64,000 nt of DNA from contig NZ_AUYB01000126.1 in assembly GCF_001625655.1 (NCBI RefSeq), positions 1-64,000 of the forward strand, in the 5' to 3' direction. This DNA comes from Pseudoalteromonas luteoviolacea DSM 6061. Lineage in GTDB: Bacteria; Pseudomonadota; Gammaproteobacteria; Enterobacterales; Alteromonadaceae. The position numbers were made by a program, and so were the translations under genes. Shown piece by piece: positions 36,270 to 45,272 of this stretch. The first letter of the stretch is position 1. Every line of letters starts with the position of its first letter. The notes under the pieces are model-generated. The model saw only the letters and a program-made list of their open reading frames with translations. It was not told where the DNA came from and searched no databases.

Positions 36270-37132
36270 AGCGTAACCGTCCACGCGTAAAATAACGCAA
36301 ATATAGGAGCAGCAGCCGTTAGACTATCAATGCGGTCTAAAATTCCACCATGGCCAGGCAAGCAGCTGCCTGAATCTTTTAAGCCAGCTTCGCGTTTAAA
36401 CATGCTCTCTAGTAAATCGCCAATTGCAGAAAACAGCGCGATAACGACAGTAAGTGCGCCATAAAGTAACCATTGCTTGTGCGCTACATCGGAGCAATAA
36501 CAAAAAATCAAAACAAATACGACCGAAGTCAATAGGCCACCGATCAAACCTTCGATGGTTTTGTTTGGGCTCACATTTGGCATCAACTTTCTTTTACCAA
36601 GGTTTTTACCCGCAAAGTAAGCGCCAATATCCGCACTCCAAACAATGCCCAAAACAACCATAATAAGCACTGAGCCAAACTGCTCTGATGCATTATATTC
36701 GGCACTTCTAAGCACATTTAAAGCCAACCACAGCGGTACAAGAGTCAAAAAGCCTGCTACTGCGGGCATAACATACCCTTGGCTCCAAGCTCTCGCCATT
36801 TTTGGATATCGGAAGACCAGTAGCGTCGCGACAATCCACCAAGCAGCAGCAAGCGTGAATAAATAATTTGCATCTGCAACCAATTTCCCTGATTGCCACA
36901 AGCTTTCAATGGGCCAATGTACATGAAGTAAAGCAATAAGAGTCGCTGTGATTGAAACATAAATCGCACGATGTGCGCTTTTCTTGAGTCCCATTAGTGA
37001 GCCCCACTCCCAAGCACCCAAAAGTACAATTGCACCTGCAATAAGGCTAAAAAGCTGTAATGGTGTATAAAATACTAATAGTAGCGCCAGCGGTGCTAAT
37101 ACCACCGACGTCATAATGCGTTGTTTTAACAA
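36266..37132 (-). CDS. cdsA: phosphatidate cytidylyltransferase
   Basis: CdsA makes CDP-diacylglycerol from phosphatidic acid and CTP, the precursor of all phospholipids. The 288-aa protein is multi-pass (about eight helices) and ends with the family signature: SADIGAYFAGKNLGK, SPNKTIEGLIGG, and KDSGSCLPGHGGILDRIDSL. It sits between uppS (11 bp upstream) and dxr (4-bp overlap). Confidence 0.97.
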   Translation of the reverse strand: MLKQRIMTSVVLAPLALLLVFYTPLQLFSLIAGAIVLLGAWEWGSLMGLKKSAHRAIYVSITATLIALLHVHWPIESLWQSGKLVADANYLFTLAAAWWIVATLLVFRYPKMARAWSQGYVMPAVAGFLTLVPLWLALNVLRSAEYNASEQFGSVLIMVVLGIVWSADIGAYFAGKNLGKRKLMPNVSPNKTIEGLIGGLLTSVVFVLIFCYCSDVAHKQWLLYGALTVVIALFSAIGDLLESMFKREAGLKDSGSCLPGHGGILDRIDSLTAAAPIFALFYAWTVTL

Positions 37133-37143
37133 ATTTTATACCT

Positions 37144-37917
37144 TTAACTTGTTGACTTGCTCTCGGCGAGTAGTTGTTGTATTTGTTCGCCTGTGCAACC
37201 GAAGCGCCTTTCTCTAGAAATATAGCAAGCAATCGCTTCTGAGAAAGCTTCTTCGTTAAAATCAGGCCAGAGAGTTTCTGTAAAATACAGTTCTGCATAA
37301 GCCGCTTGCCACAGCAAAAAGTTACTGATGCGGTAATCCCCACCAGTGCGGATCAATAAATCTAGAGGGCTTTGTTCCGCCATGGTTAACTTTTCAGACA
37401 AAGCGTCTTCTGTGATATCAGCAACTGATATTTCACCTTCTTGCACCTGAGTCGCAAGAGACTTTGCAGCACTAACGATATCCCACCTTCCACCATAATT
37501 TGCGGCTATGTTCAAGGTTAGTCCCGTATTATCAGCAGTCAATGCGTGTGCGTCATGCACTTTATCTTGTAAACTCTCAGGGAACTTTGATATGTCACCA
37601 ATGATTTTTAGTTTTACATTATTTTTATGTAATTTTTTAACCTCTTTACTTAACACAAAGAGGAATAATTCCATTAAGGTACTAACTTCATCTTCAGGCC
37701 TGCGCCAGTTTTCACTGCTAAATGCAAACAATGTCAAAGACTCGATGCCTAATTTTGTACAGAACTGCACAGCGCTGCGAACAGAGTCTACACCTTTTTT
37801 ATGCCCATAGGCCCTAGGTCGCTTGCGCGCCTGAGCCCAGCGTCCATTCCCATCCATAATGATGGCAACGTGCTTAGGTAGTGATTGTTGAGAAATCGCG
37901 TCAGCGTTTAAAACCAT
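37144..37917 (-). CDS. uppS: undecaprenyl diphosphate synthase
   Basis: UppS condenses isopentenyl diphosphate units onto farnesyl diphosphate to make the C55 carrier for peptidoglycan and O-antigen. The 257-aa cis-prenyltransferase has IIMDGNGRWAQARKRPR (catalytic Asp), FAFSSENWRRP, and LLIRTGGDYRISNFLLWQ. It starts the uppS-cdsA-dxr-rseP-bamA-skp-lpxD-fabZ-lpxA run; the 228 bp upstream hold the frr terminator and presumably its promoter. Confidence 0.97.
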   Translation of the reverse strand: MVLNADAISQQSLPKHVAIIMDGNGRWAQARKRPRAYGHKKGVDSVRSAVQFCTKLGIESLTLFAFSSENWRRPEDEVSTLMELFLFVLSKEVKKLHKNNVKLKIIGDISKFPESLQDKVHDAHALTADNTGLTLNIAANYGGRWDIVSAAKSLATQVQEGEISVADITEDALSEKLTMAEQSPLDLLIRTGGDYRISNFLLWQAAYAELYFTETLWPDFNEEAFSEAIACYISRERRFGCTGEQIQQLLAESKSTS

Positions 37918-38100
37918 AGTACTATTTTAAATAAAAAAAACGCCGCCTAGTATAGCGCAGACAGCGCTGCAAACCTAATAAAATTCTTTTTGTTCAATTA
38001 ACAAGCGCTAACGTATGTAATGTAAACAAGTTCGAACCCCAATTGAAAACAAGGGCCTAATAAAAACATCTCGCGCTTAAAAAGTAGGCCTTAAGACAAC

Positions 38101-38127
38101 AAAAAGCCGCTAAATAGCGGCTTTTTT
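38101..38127 (-). terminator. intrinsic terminator after frr
   Basis: AAAAAGCCGCTA (38101-38112) and TAGCGGCTTTTT (38115-38126) pair fully with a 2-nt gap (the actual loop will be slightly larger). It lies 19 bp after the frr stop codon, flanked by A/T runs on both strands. Confidence 0.85.
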
Positions 38128-38145
38128 ACACAACTCAAGAGAGCT

Positions 38146-38703
38146 TTAGATTTCCATCAACTCGGCTTCTTTCGCACTAAGTTGAGTATCCATCTCTTTA
38201 ATATGTGCATCAGTGATCTTTTGGATCTGGTCTTCTGCTTGGCGTGCTTCGTCTTCTGAAATCTCTTTGTCTTTCAATAGCGATTTAATGTCACCATTTG
38301 CATCACGACGAATGTTACGTACCGCAACACGGCCGCTTTCTACTTCACCACGTACAATCTTGATTAGGTCTTTACGACGCTCTTCTGTTAGTGGAGGTAG
38401 TGGTACACGAATAACGGTACCAGCTGACATTGGGTTAAGACCTAGGTCTGAAGCCATGATAGCTTTTTCAACAGCTTGCGCTAAAGACTTATCAAAAACA
38501 TTGATAGCAAGCGTACGAGAGTCTTCAACAGTTACGTTAGCAACTTGGTTTAGAGGCGTATCAGCTCCGTAGTAAGAAACTGAGATTCCGTCTAATAAAG
38601 CTGGATGTGCACGGCCAGTGCGGATTTTAGATAGTTGGCTAGCTAGTGCTGCCACGCTTTTTTTCATGCGCTCTTGAGCGTCTTTTTGGATATCATTAAT
38701 CAC
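38146..38703 (-). CDS. frr: ribosome recycling factor
   Basis: RRF splits the post-termination ribosome together with EF-G. The 185-aa protein matches the family throughout: KIRTGRAHPALLDGI, VIRVPLPPLTEERRKDL, and RNIRRDAN near the middle. The length equals that of E. coli RRF. It follows pyrH with a gap of about 107 bp and ends in a clear terminator. Confidence 0.98.
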   Translation of the reverse strand: MINDIQKDAQERMKKSVAALASQLSKIRTGRAHPALLDGISVSYYGADTPLNQVANVTVEDSRTLAINVFDKSLAQAVEKAIMASDLGLNPMSAGTVIRVPLPPLTEERRKDLIKIVRGEVESGRVAVRNIRRDANGDIKSLLKDKEISEDEARQAEDQIQKITDAHIKEMDTQLSAKEAELMEI

Positions 38704-38810
38704 AGTTGCAATCCTATTTTTACTGTTCTAGCCAATCAACTCTAAAACAAGCGATTGACCTAAGTTTGTTCTACATGAATGAGGCTAGACAGCCCCATCT
38801 GAAATTGCTT

Positions 38811-39551
38811 TTATTCCGCTACTTTTTTCGATGTGATCAAAGTACCTTCGTCTTCGCCCATGATAACGCGTTTCAATGCACCAGGTTTATTCATGTTGAA
38901 TACACTTAATGGCATGTTGTGGTCACGCGCTAGAGTGAAAGCCGCTAAGTCCATGACTTTTAGTTCTTTATCGATAACTTCGTCATGCGATAATTCGCTA
39001 TATAGAGTCGCTTCCGGGTTTTTAACCGGATCATCACTGTATACACCGTCAACTTTAGTTGCTTTGATCACAGTATCCGCTTCAATTTCAATGCCACGCA
39101 AACATGCAGCTGAGTCTGTCGTGAAGAACGGATTACCAGTACCTGCTGAAAAGATAACAACACGGCCTGATTTTAACAAGCTGATCGCCTCTGCCCAGTT
39201 GTAAGCATCACACACACCATTAAGTGGAATAGCCGACATCAAGCGCGCATTTACAAACGCTCTGTGAAGCGCATCACGCATCGCTAAACCATTCATCACT
39301 GTTGCTAGCATGCCCATGTGATCGCCAACTACTCGGTTCATACCCGCTTCAGCTAAAGAGCCACCGCGTAAAAAGTTACCGCCGCCGATCACCAAACCCA
39401 CTTCTACGTCGAGTTCTACAAGTTCTTTGATTTCTTGCGCCATACGATCCAACACTTTTGGATCGATACCAAAGCCTTCATCTCCCATTAAAGCTTCACC
39501 GCTTAATTTAAGAAGAACGCGTCTAAAAACAGGTTTTCGATTGATAGTCAT
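38811..39551 (-). CDS. pyrH: UMP kinase
   Basis: PyrH phosphorylates UMP to UDP for pyrimidine nucleotide synthesis. The 246-aa protein has the amino-acid-kinase fold: LLKLSGEALMGD, VIGGGNFLRGG, IFSAGTGNPFFTTDSAACLR and the C-terminal VDGVYSDDP region. It lies between tsf (after a terminator) and frr, in the standard order. Confidence 0.97.
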   Translation of the reverse strand: MTINRKPVFRRVLLKLSGEALMGDEGFGIDPKVLDRMAQEIKELVELDVEVGLVIGGGNFLRGGSLAEAGMNRVVGDHMGMLATVMNGLAMRDALHRAFVNARLMSAIPLNGVCDAYNWAEAISLLKSGRVVIFSAGTGNPFFTTDSAACLRGIEIEADTVIKATKVDGVYSDDPVKNPEATLYSELSHDEVIDKELKVMDLAAFTLARDHNMPLSVFNMNKPGALKRVIMGEDEGTLITSKKVAE

Positions 39552-39581
39552 AATTTCCGGGCCAAGTTAAAATTGAGACAA

Positions 39582-39624
39582 AAAATAACCGCGCTTATGA
39601 TAGACATAAATGCGCGGTTATTTT
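39582..39624 (-). terminator. intrinsic terminator of the rpsB-tsf operon
   Basis: AAAATAACCGCGC (39582-39594) and GCGCGGTTATTTT (39612-39624) form a perfect 13-bp stem; the 17-nt loop contains a smaller inner pairing (TTATG/CATAA). Both strands have T-rich exits. It lies between tsf and pyrH, so pyrH probably has its own promoter. Confidence 0.8.
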
Positions 39625-39692
39625 AGAGAATTTTCTTCATTGACGCAAAAGCAAATCACTACTTTTATGTCAATAAGATTATTCTATTGCGA

Positions 39693-40544
39693 TTATTCGC
39701 CTTTTGCAGCAGCAATCTGTGCAGCAACTTCAGCAGCGAAGTCTTCTTCTTTCTTCTCGATACCTTCACCAACTTCTAGGCGGATGAATGAAGAAACAGT
39801 AGCAGCTTTCTCTTTAAGGTACTCACCAACAGACTTCTTAGGCTCCATGATGAAAGCTTGACCAGTAAGAGAGATCTCACCAGTGAACTTCTTCATACGA
39901 CCAATAACCATTTTTTCTGCGATTTCAGCAGGCTTGCCTTCGTTCATAGCGATTTCAACTTGAACCGCTTTTTCTTTTTCAACAACGTCAGCAGGTACGT
40001 CTTCTGGCTTTAGGAAGTCAGGCTTAGAAGCAGCAACGTGCATTGCAACGTGCTTAAGTGTTTCTTCGTCAGCATCACCAGTTACAACAACACCAATACG
40101 GTCGCCGTGACGGTATGCAGATAGCTTGTCACCATCGATGTACTCAACGCGACGAACGTTGATGTTTTCACCGATCTTAGCAACTAGAGCAACACGAGTC
40201 TCTTCAAACTTAGCTTGAAGGTCAGCGATTGTAGCTTTAGTAGCAACAGCGTCGTCAAGAACAGTGTTAGCAAAACCTAGGAAGTTTTCGTCTTTAGCAA
40301 CGAAGTCAGTTTGACAGTTAACTTCTAGAAGTGCAGCAAAACCTTCACCTTGCTTGATAAGGATTGTACCTTCAGCAGCGATGTTACCCGCTTTTTTAGC
40401 AGCTTTAGCAGCACCACTCTTACGCATGTTCTCGATCGCTAGATCGATATCACCGTTAGTTTCAGTTAGTGCTTTTTTACAATCCATCATGCCAGCGCCA
40501 GTACGCTCGCGAAGTTCTTTAACTAGGGCAGCAGTTACAGCCAT
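39693..40544 (-). CDS. tsf: translation elongation factor Ts
   Basis: EF-Ts recharges EF-Tu with GTP. The 283-aa product starts at the ATG at 40544 (MAVTAALVKELRERTG), which has GAGGAT upstream; the open frame reaches 22 codons further but only into the intergenic leader. It has the N-terminal GAGMMDCKKAL motif and the core with LLEVNCQTDFVAKD. Codon use is strongly biased, as expected for a highly expressed gene. It is co-transcribed with rpsB. Confidence 0.97.
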   Translation of the reverse strand: MAVTAALVKELRERTGAGMMDCKKALTETNGDIDLAIENMRKSGAAKAAKKAGNIAAEGTILIKQGEGFAALLEVNCQTDFVAKDENFLGFANTVLDDAVATKATIADLQAKFEETRVALVAKIGENINVRRVEYIDGDKLSAYRHGDRIGVVVTGDADEETLKHVAMHVAASKPDFLKPEDVPADVVEKEKAVQVEIAMNEGKPAEIAEKMVIGRMKKFTGEISLTGQAFIMEPKKSVGEYLKEKAATVSSFIRLEVGEGIEKKEEDFAAEVAAQIAAAKGE

Positions 40545-40605
40545 TAGAATATCCTCAATTCTGAATTCGGTTTTTTTGGTAAGCGAATTTCCGCTTGTAA
40601 AGAAT

Positions 40606-40641
40606 ATCAAGTCTTCATCATTATGTTGATGAAGACTTGAT
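40606..40641 (-). terminator. rpsB-tsf intergenic hairpin (attenuator-like)
   Basis: A perfect 15-bp stem (40606-40620 with 40627-40641) with a 6-nt loop begins just after the rpsB stop codon. The T-stretch downstream on the minus strand is weak (ATTCTTTA), so it probably reduces rather than blocks transcription into tsf, or protects the rpsB mRNA 3' end. Confidence 0.65.
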
Positions 40642-40650
40642 GACAGCTAA

Positions 40651-41379
40651 TTACTCAGCTTCTACGAAATCGTCGTTTTCTGCTTGAGCAACGATGTTGC
40701 TTTCACGACCTTCTGTGATAGCAGTTGCAACAGCTTTAGTGTAAAGCTGGATTGCACGGATCGCATCGTCGTTACCTGGGATGATGAAATCAACACCATC
40801 TGGGTTTGAGTTAGTATCAACAACTGATACTACTGGAATACCTAGGTTGTTAGCTTCGCGGATAGCGATGTGCTCGTGGTCAGCATCGATTACGAAGATA
40901 GCGTCAGGTAGACCGCCCATATCTTTGATACCACCAAGGCTCTTCTCAAGCTTTTCCATTTCACGCGTTTTCATTAGCGCTTCTTTCTTAGTAAGCTTCT
41001 CGAAAGTACCGTCTTGGCTTTGAGCTTCAAGGTCTTTAAGACGCTTGATTGATTGACGAACTGTTTTCCAGTTAGTCAACATACCACCTAACCAACGGTG
41101 ATTTACGTAGAACTGCTCACTTGAGATAGCTGCTTCTTTAACTGCTTCACCAGCTGCGCGCTTAGTACCTACGAAAAGGATTTTACCTTTGTTAGATGCA
41201 ACGTTTGATAAAAACTTAAGTGCATCGTTGAAAAGTGGAACTGTCTTTTCTAGGTTGATGATATGAACGCGGTTACGAGCACCGAAGATGAACGGCTTCA
41301 TCTTAGGGTTCCAGTAACGTGCCTGGTGACCAAAGTGAACACCAGCTTGAAGCATATCGCGCATTGAAACGTTTGCCAT
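40651..41379 (-). CDS. rpsB: 30S ribosomal protein S2
   Basis: S2 is a 30S head protein. The 242-aa protein has the family start MANVSMRDMLQAGVHFGHQ and the WLGGMLTNWKTVRQSI and DADHEHIAIREANNLGIPVV segments. Codon bias is strong. It heads the rpsB-tsf operon and is divergent from map, as in E. coli. Confidence 0.98.
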   Translation of the reverse strand: MANVSMRDMLQAGVHFGHQARYWNPKMKPFIFGARNRVHIINLEKTVPLFNDALKFLSNVASNKGKILFVGTKRAAGEAVKEAAISSEQFYVNHRWLGGMLTNWKTVRQSIKRLKDLEAQSQDGTFEKLTKKEALMKTREMEKLEKSLGGIKDMGGLPDAIFVIDADHEHIAIREANNLGIPVVSVVDTNSNPDGVDFIIPGNDDAIRAIQLYTKAVATAITEGRESNIVAQAENDDFVEAE

Positions 41380-41669
41380 TTGTATTTTCCTCTATTTAGT
41401 TAGGGTTAGGCCTCCACATATCCCATATCACCAACATGCTAATTACGTATCTTTGACCGATACAAACATGCACCCAAGTGTATGTGTCGATATGTGTGTG
41501 TGTTAAAATTTAATTTTGCTTGTCTTAAGTACAAACAACCTCAACATCTGTTAGAGAAGATTTATTTGTAAAAAGACGGCGCGCTTTATACCATATAAAT
41601 TAAATTAACTCAATGACGAGAGCAAAATTTGCTCGTTATTGCTACTAGAAATTATGACTTGGAGTCTCA
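41380..41669. other. divergent rpsB / map control region
   Basis: This 290-bp region must hold the rpsB and map promoters. A GAGCAAAATTTGCTC palindrome sits at about 41614-41630 in the map leader, and GGAGT precedes the map ATG. Consecutive runs such as TATGTGTCGATATGTGTGTGTG near 41480 look like S2 leader sequence but show no clear autoregulatory fold by eye. Confidence 0.45.
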
Positions 41670-42458
41670 ATGAGTGCAGTGATTAAAACCCCTGATGAAA
41701 TCGAAAAAATGCGTATTGCCGGTAGGTTAGCGGCTGAAGTATTAGAAATGATTGAACCTTATGTGAAGCCTGGGGTTACTACAGACGAATTAAACACAAT
41801 TTGTCATGACTACATTGTGGATGTTCAAGGCTGCATCCCAGCACCATTAAATTATCACGGTTTTCCTAAGTCAATTTGTACCTCAGTTAACCACGTAATA
41901 TGCCACGGTATTCCAAATGAGAAGCCACTTAAAGAAGGTGATATCGTTAATATCGATGTAACCGTTATCAAAGATGGTTATCACGGTGACACTTCTAAAA
42001 TGTTCTATGTAGGCAAGCCAAGTATTCAAGGAAAACGCTTGAGCGAAATTACTCAAGAATCACTATACCTTGCAATTAAGATGGTTAAGCCAGGTGTAAG
42101 ACTCGGTGATATTGGTGCTGCTATCCAAAAGTATGCGGAAGGCTTTAACTATTCAATTGTACGTGAATACTGCGGCCACGGCATTGGTGCTGAGTTCCAT
42201 GAAGAACCACAAGTAATGCACTATGGTAAACCAGGCACTGGCGAAGTATTAAAAGCAGGCATGTGCTTAACAATTGAACCAATGGTTAACGCGGGTAAAC
42301 GTCAGTGTAAGCTACTAAAAGATAACTGGACTGTTGTAACCAAAGACCGTAGTCTATCAGCTCAGTGGGAGCACACGTTACTCGTGACAGACAATGGTGT
42401 TGAAATACTTACGCATCGCAATGACGACACCATTGAAAAAGTGATCGAGCACGCATAA
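41670..42458 (+). CDS. map: methionine aminopeptidase type I
   Basis: MAP removes the initiator Met from nascent proteins. The 262-aa protein has HGFPKSICTSVNHVICHGIP, the metal-binding Asp residues in NIDVTVIKDGYHGDTS, EYCGHGIGAEFHEEP and TIEPMVNAGK. The length matches the E. coli enzyme. It starts the map-glnD-dapD cluster; a hairpin lies in the gap before glnD. Confidence 0.97.
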   Translation: MSAVIKTPDEIEKMRIAGRLAAEVLEMIEPYVKPGVTTDELNTICHDYIVDVQGCIPAPLNYHGFPKSICTSVNHVICHGIPNEKPLKEGDIVNIDVTVIKDGYHGDTSKMFYVGKPSIQGKRLSEITQESLYLAIKMVKPGVRLGDIGAAIQKYAEGFNYSIVREYCGHGIGAEFHEEPQVMHYGKPGTGEVLKAGMCLTIEPMVNAGKRQCKLLKDNWTVVTKDRSLSAQWEHTLLVTDNGVEILTHRNDDTIEKVIEHA

Positions 42459-42516
42459 TTTCGACTATACTGCTCTTGCTTTTCAAACAGCAAGTAACAT
42501 GACTACCATCTAAAAA

Positions 42517-42542
42517 TCCGCATTGGGGCTCCCCACTGCGGA
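42517..42542 (+). other. stem-loop in the map-glnD gap
   Basis: TCCGCA and TGCGGA, then TGGGG and CCCCA inside them, pair with one internal mismatch and a 2-nt turn. It is GC-rich compared with its surroundings but lacks a T-tract. It could be a weak terminator or a mRNA-processing signal lowering glnD expression relative to map. Confidence 0.5.
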
Positions 42543-42643
42543 CAACGTTGCAAATATTTTGAAAGCACAGGTCGTACAACTCGGCCTGATATGCTTGCAG
42601 CGACAAAAACTACTTAATGATAATAAGGACCCAAGGATATCCC

Positions 42644-45262
42644 GTGGCGTTACCGAACAAAGTAAAATTGTTGCTAGAAGAAGCTGAGCAACTTTGTGAT
42701 TACAAGGGTTGTATGAGCTATTTCTATAAATGGCTGAACAATCAATTTTCCAAGCAACCCGTTAGACTCCTTATCAATGCTCGTTCAGAGTTCATAGATA
42801 TCTTACTGAAAAAGTTATATTGTCAAACTGGTCTAGCTGACTTTGAACAACTTGCACTGATTGGGATTGGCGGTTATGGACGTGGCGAGCTACACCCATT
42901 CTCCGACATCGACTTTCTATTGCTTACTGATGGAGAGCCTAATGAGGAGCTCAGGCAAAAGCTCGAAGCTTTTGTCACGATGCTTTGGGACTTAAACCTT
43001 GACATTGGCCATAGTGTGCGCACCCATGAGCAGGTGTTAGAGCAAAAAAGACAAGATGTACACTTCACAACCAGCTTGCTAGAAAGTCGCTTAATTTGCG
43101 GCAATTTAGTAGAGTTCGAACGTCTCAAAAGTCATATCGTCAAAACACCCATTTGGCGTTCTGATGACTTTTTTATTGCCAAAGTAAAAGAACAAAGAGT
43201 CAGACGTAAAAAATGCCATGGCACGGCCTATAATCTAGAACCAAACATTAAAGAAAACCCCGGCGGCCTGCGTGACTTACAGACAATTTTCTGGGTTGCC
43301 AAAAAGCACTTTCATGCTGAAACTCTCGAAGAGCTCATCGGCCATGGCTACTTGACTCACGAAGAGTATCAAGAGCTTATGGAGTGCATCGAAAACTTGT
43401 GGAATATTCGTTTCGCATTGCACCTTGCTGCAGGACGCCCCGAAAACCGCCTGCTTTTTGATTATCAACCTCATGCTGCAGAGTTATTGGGGTTTGGATC
43501 TGAGGGGAAGCCATCAGTTGAGCGGATGATGAAACGTCTATTTCGCATCATGAGTCGTGTTCGAGAAATGAACCAGATGCTTCTAGCGTACTTCGAACAG
43601 AGTATTTTACCTGACCAAGATGCATTAGCGGTTGTGCCTCTAGATGCTCACTTTGAGCGCATTGGTCATAAAATACGAGTCAAAGATCCATCCGCGTTTT
43701 TCTTGCGCGAAAACTTGCTCGTACTCTTTGAACACATAGCAGACAACCCTGATATCACAGATATTGATCCCAATACCATTCGGTCAGTTAGACAAGTTAG
43801 GCGTCGCCTTCTGGGCGATTTACAAGATTATGCAGCGTGCAGAGACGCGTTTATGCGTCTTCTGAAGCACCCTAATGGTATGGGGAGAGCGTTTACGCTT
43901 ATGCATAAACACGGCCTCATAGCCGCCTATCTACCGCAATGGCGAAGTATTTTTGGCCAAATGCAATTCGACTTGTTTCATGCATATACCGTGGATGAGC
44001 ATACGCACAAGCTCATAAATAACATCCACAAGTATCGTGACAAACAGTGCAATAAAGATTTTCCAATTTGTTCCGAAATCATGACACGCATGGATAAACC
44101 TGAGTTGCTCTATCTAGCCGGTATATTCCATGATATCGCCAAAGGACGAGGTGGTGATCACTCTGAATTGGGAGCAGTGGATGCAACAGCATTTGCGAGT
44201 ATGCACAAACTTACTCCTTCAGATGGCAAGCTGGTTGCTTGGTTGGTTGAGCACCACTTGTTAATGTCTGTCACTGCACAACGTAAAGACATTAACGATC
44301 CTGATGTAATCAATGAGTTTGCTTCCAAAGTGAAAAATGAGCGCCAGTTAGACTATTTGTATTGTTTAACCGTTGCTGATATCCGCGCAACGAATGATAA
44401 CCTTTGGAATGACTGGAAAAATACTCTACTCAGAGAGCTGTATCTGCATGCCCAAAGAGCGTTAAGACTGGGCCTTGAAAATCCAATGGATATGCGAGAT
44501 CAGATCAGAGATAAAAAAGCTCAGGCAATACAAAGATTGCTTGATGCTGGATACGATGAAGAGCGAATTACGCTGCTTTGGTCACGGTTTAAAGCAAACT
44601 ATTTTACCGGTTTTAGTGAGCAGCAAATCTCATGGCAAAGTGAGTTTTTACTTTCAAGGAAAGATCAAAGTACTGCCGGAGTTGCCGTATCTGAAAAACC
44701 AATGCACGGTGGTACACAAGTATTTGTTTACGCGCCATATGAAGCCAGTTTGTTCGCCAAATTGGTGTCTGTGATAGGCACCAAAAAAGCGCAAATTCAA
44801 CACGCTCAAGTCATGACAACCAAAGATGGGTATGTAGTATTTAGCTTTGTTATTTTGGAAGTCAATGGCGATGCCATCAGTGGTAGCCGAGCAAAAAACA
44901 TCCGCCGAGGATTAGAAAGCATCCTTGCAGATCCAAAGAAGAAAATACGACTGAAGAAAAACCGCTCGCAAAGGTTTAAGGACTTTAACATCAAACCTAA
45001 AGTCATTTTGCGCCCGCATGCTCGTGAAGACCGTAACCTACTTGAGATACAAGCGGTTGATATTCAGGGTCTATTAACCAAAATTGCGGAAGTATTACAG
45101 GTTAAAAACCTACATATTCATGCGGCGAGGATCACAACAGTCGGTGAACGAGCTGAAGATTTCTTTGTCGTTTCAAATGAACAATATCAAGCACTGAGTG
45201 AAGATGAAAAGAGTGATCTTCATCTCTCTCTTATGAAAAAATTAAAAGCCGAATCTGAATAA
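42644..45262 (+). CDS. glnD: bifunctional uridylyltransferase/uridylyl-removing enzyme
   Basis: GlnD adds UMP to and removes it from PII proteins in response to glutamine, controlling nitrogen metabolism. The 872-aa protein has the nucleotidyltransferase motif GGYGRGELHPFSDIDFLLL, an HD domain with AGIFHDIAKGRGGDHSELG, and two C-terminal ACT domains (about 700-872). The GTG at 42644 is chosen because AAGGAT lies upstream; an ATG 9 codons earlier (42617) has no ribosome-binding site. dapD follows 10 bp after the stop. Confidence 0.96.
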   Translation: MALPNKVKLLLEEAEQLCDYKGCMSYFYKWLNNQFSKQPVRLLINARSEFIDILLKKLYCQTGLADFEQLALIGIGGYGRGELHPFSDIDFLLLTDGEPNEELRQKLEAFVTMLWDLNLDIGHSVRTHEQVLEQKRQDVHFTTSLLESRLICGNLVEFERLKSHIVKTPIWRSDDFFIAKVKEQRVRRKKCHGTAYNLEPNIKENPGGLRDLQTIFWVAKKHFHAETLEELIGHGYLTHEEYQELMECIENLWNIRFALHLAAGRPENRLLFDYQPHAAELLGFGSEGKPSVERMMKRLFRIMSRVREMNQMLLAYFEQSILPDQDALAVVPLDAHFERIGHKIRVKDPSAFFLRENLLVLFEHIADNPDITDIDPNTIRSVRQVRRRLLGDLQDYAACRDAFMRLLKHPNGMGRAFTLMHKHGLIAAYLPQWRSIFGQMQFDLFHAYTVDEHTHKLINNIHKYRDKQCNKDFPICSEIMTRMDKPELLYLAGIFHDIAKGRGGDHSELGAVDATAFASMHKLTPSDGKLVAWLVEHHLLMSVTAQRKDINDPDVINEFASKVKNERQLDYLYCLTVADIRATNDNLWNDWKNTLLRELYLHAQRALRLGLENPMDMRDQIRDKKAQAIQRLLDAGYDEERITLLWSRFKANYFTGFSEQQISWQSEFLLSRKDQSTAGVAVSEKPMHGGTQVFVYAPYEASLFAKLVSVIGTKKAQIQHAQVMTTKDGYVVFSFVILEVNGDAISGSRAKNIRRGLESILADPKKKIRLKKNRSQRFKDFNIKPKVILRPHAREDRNLLEIQAVDIQGLLTKIAEVLQVKNLHIHAARITTVGERAEDFFVVSNEQYQALSEDEKSDLHLSLMKKLKAESE

Positions 45263-45272
45263 CGAGGATACT

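Noticed and set aside
36708..36969. Minus-strand ORFs inside cdsA
   Set aside because: They are out-of-frame shadows; cdsA is intact in its own frame.
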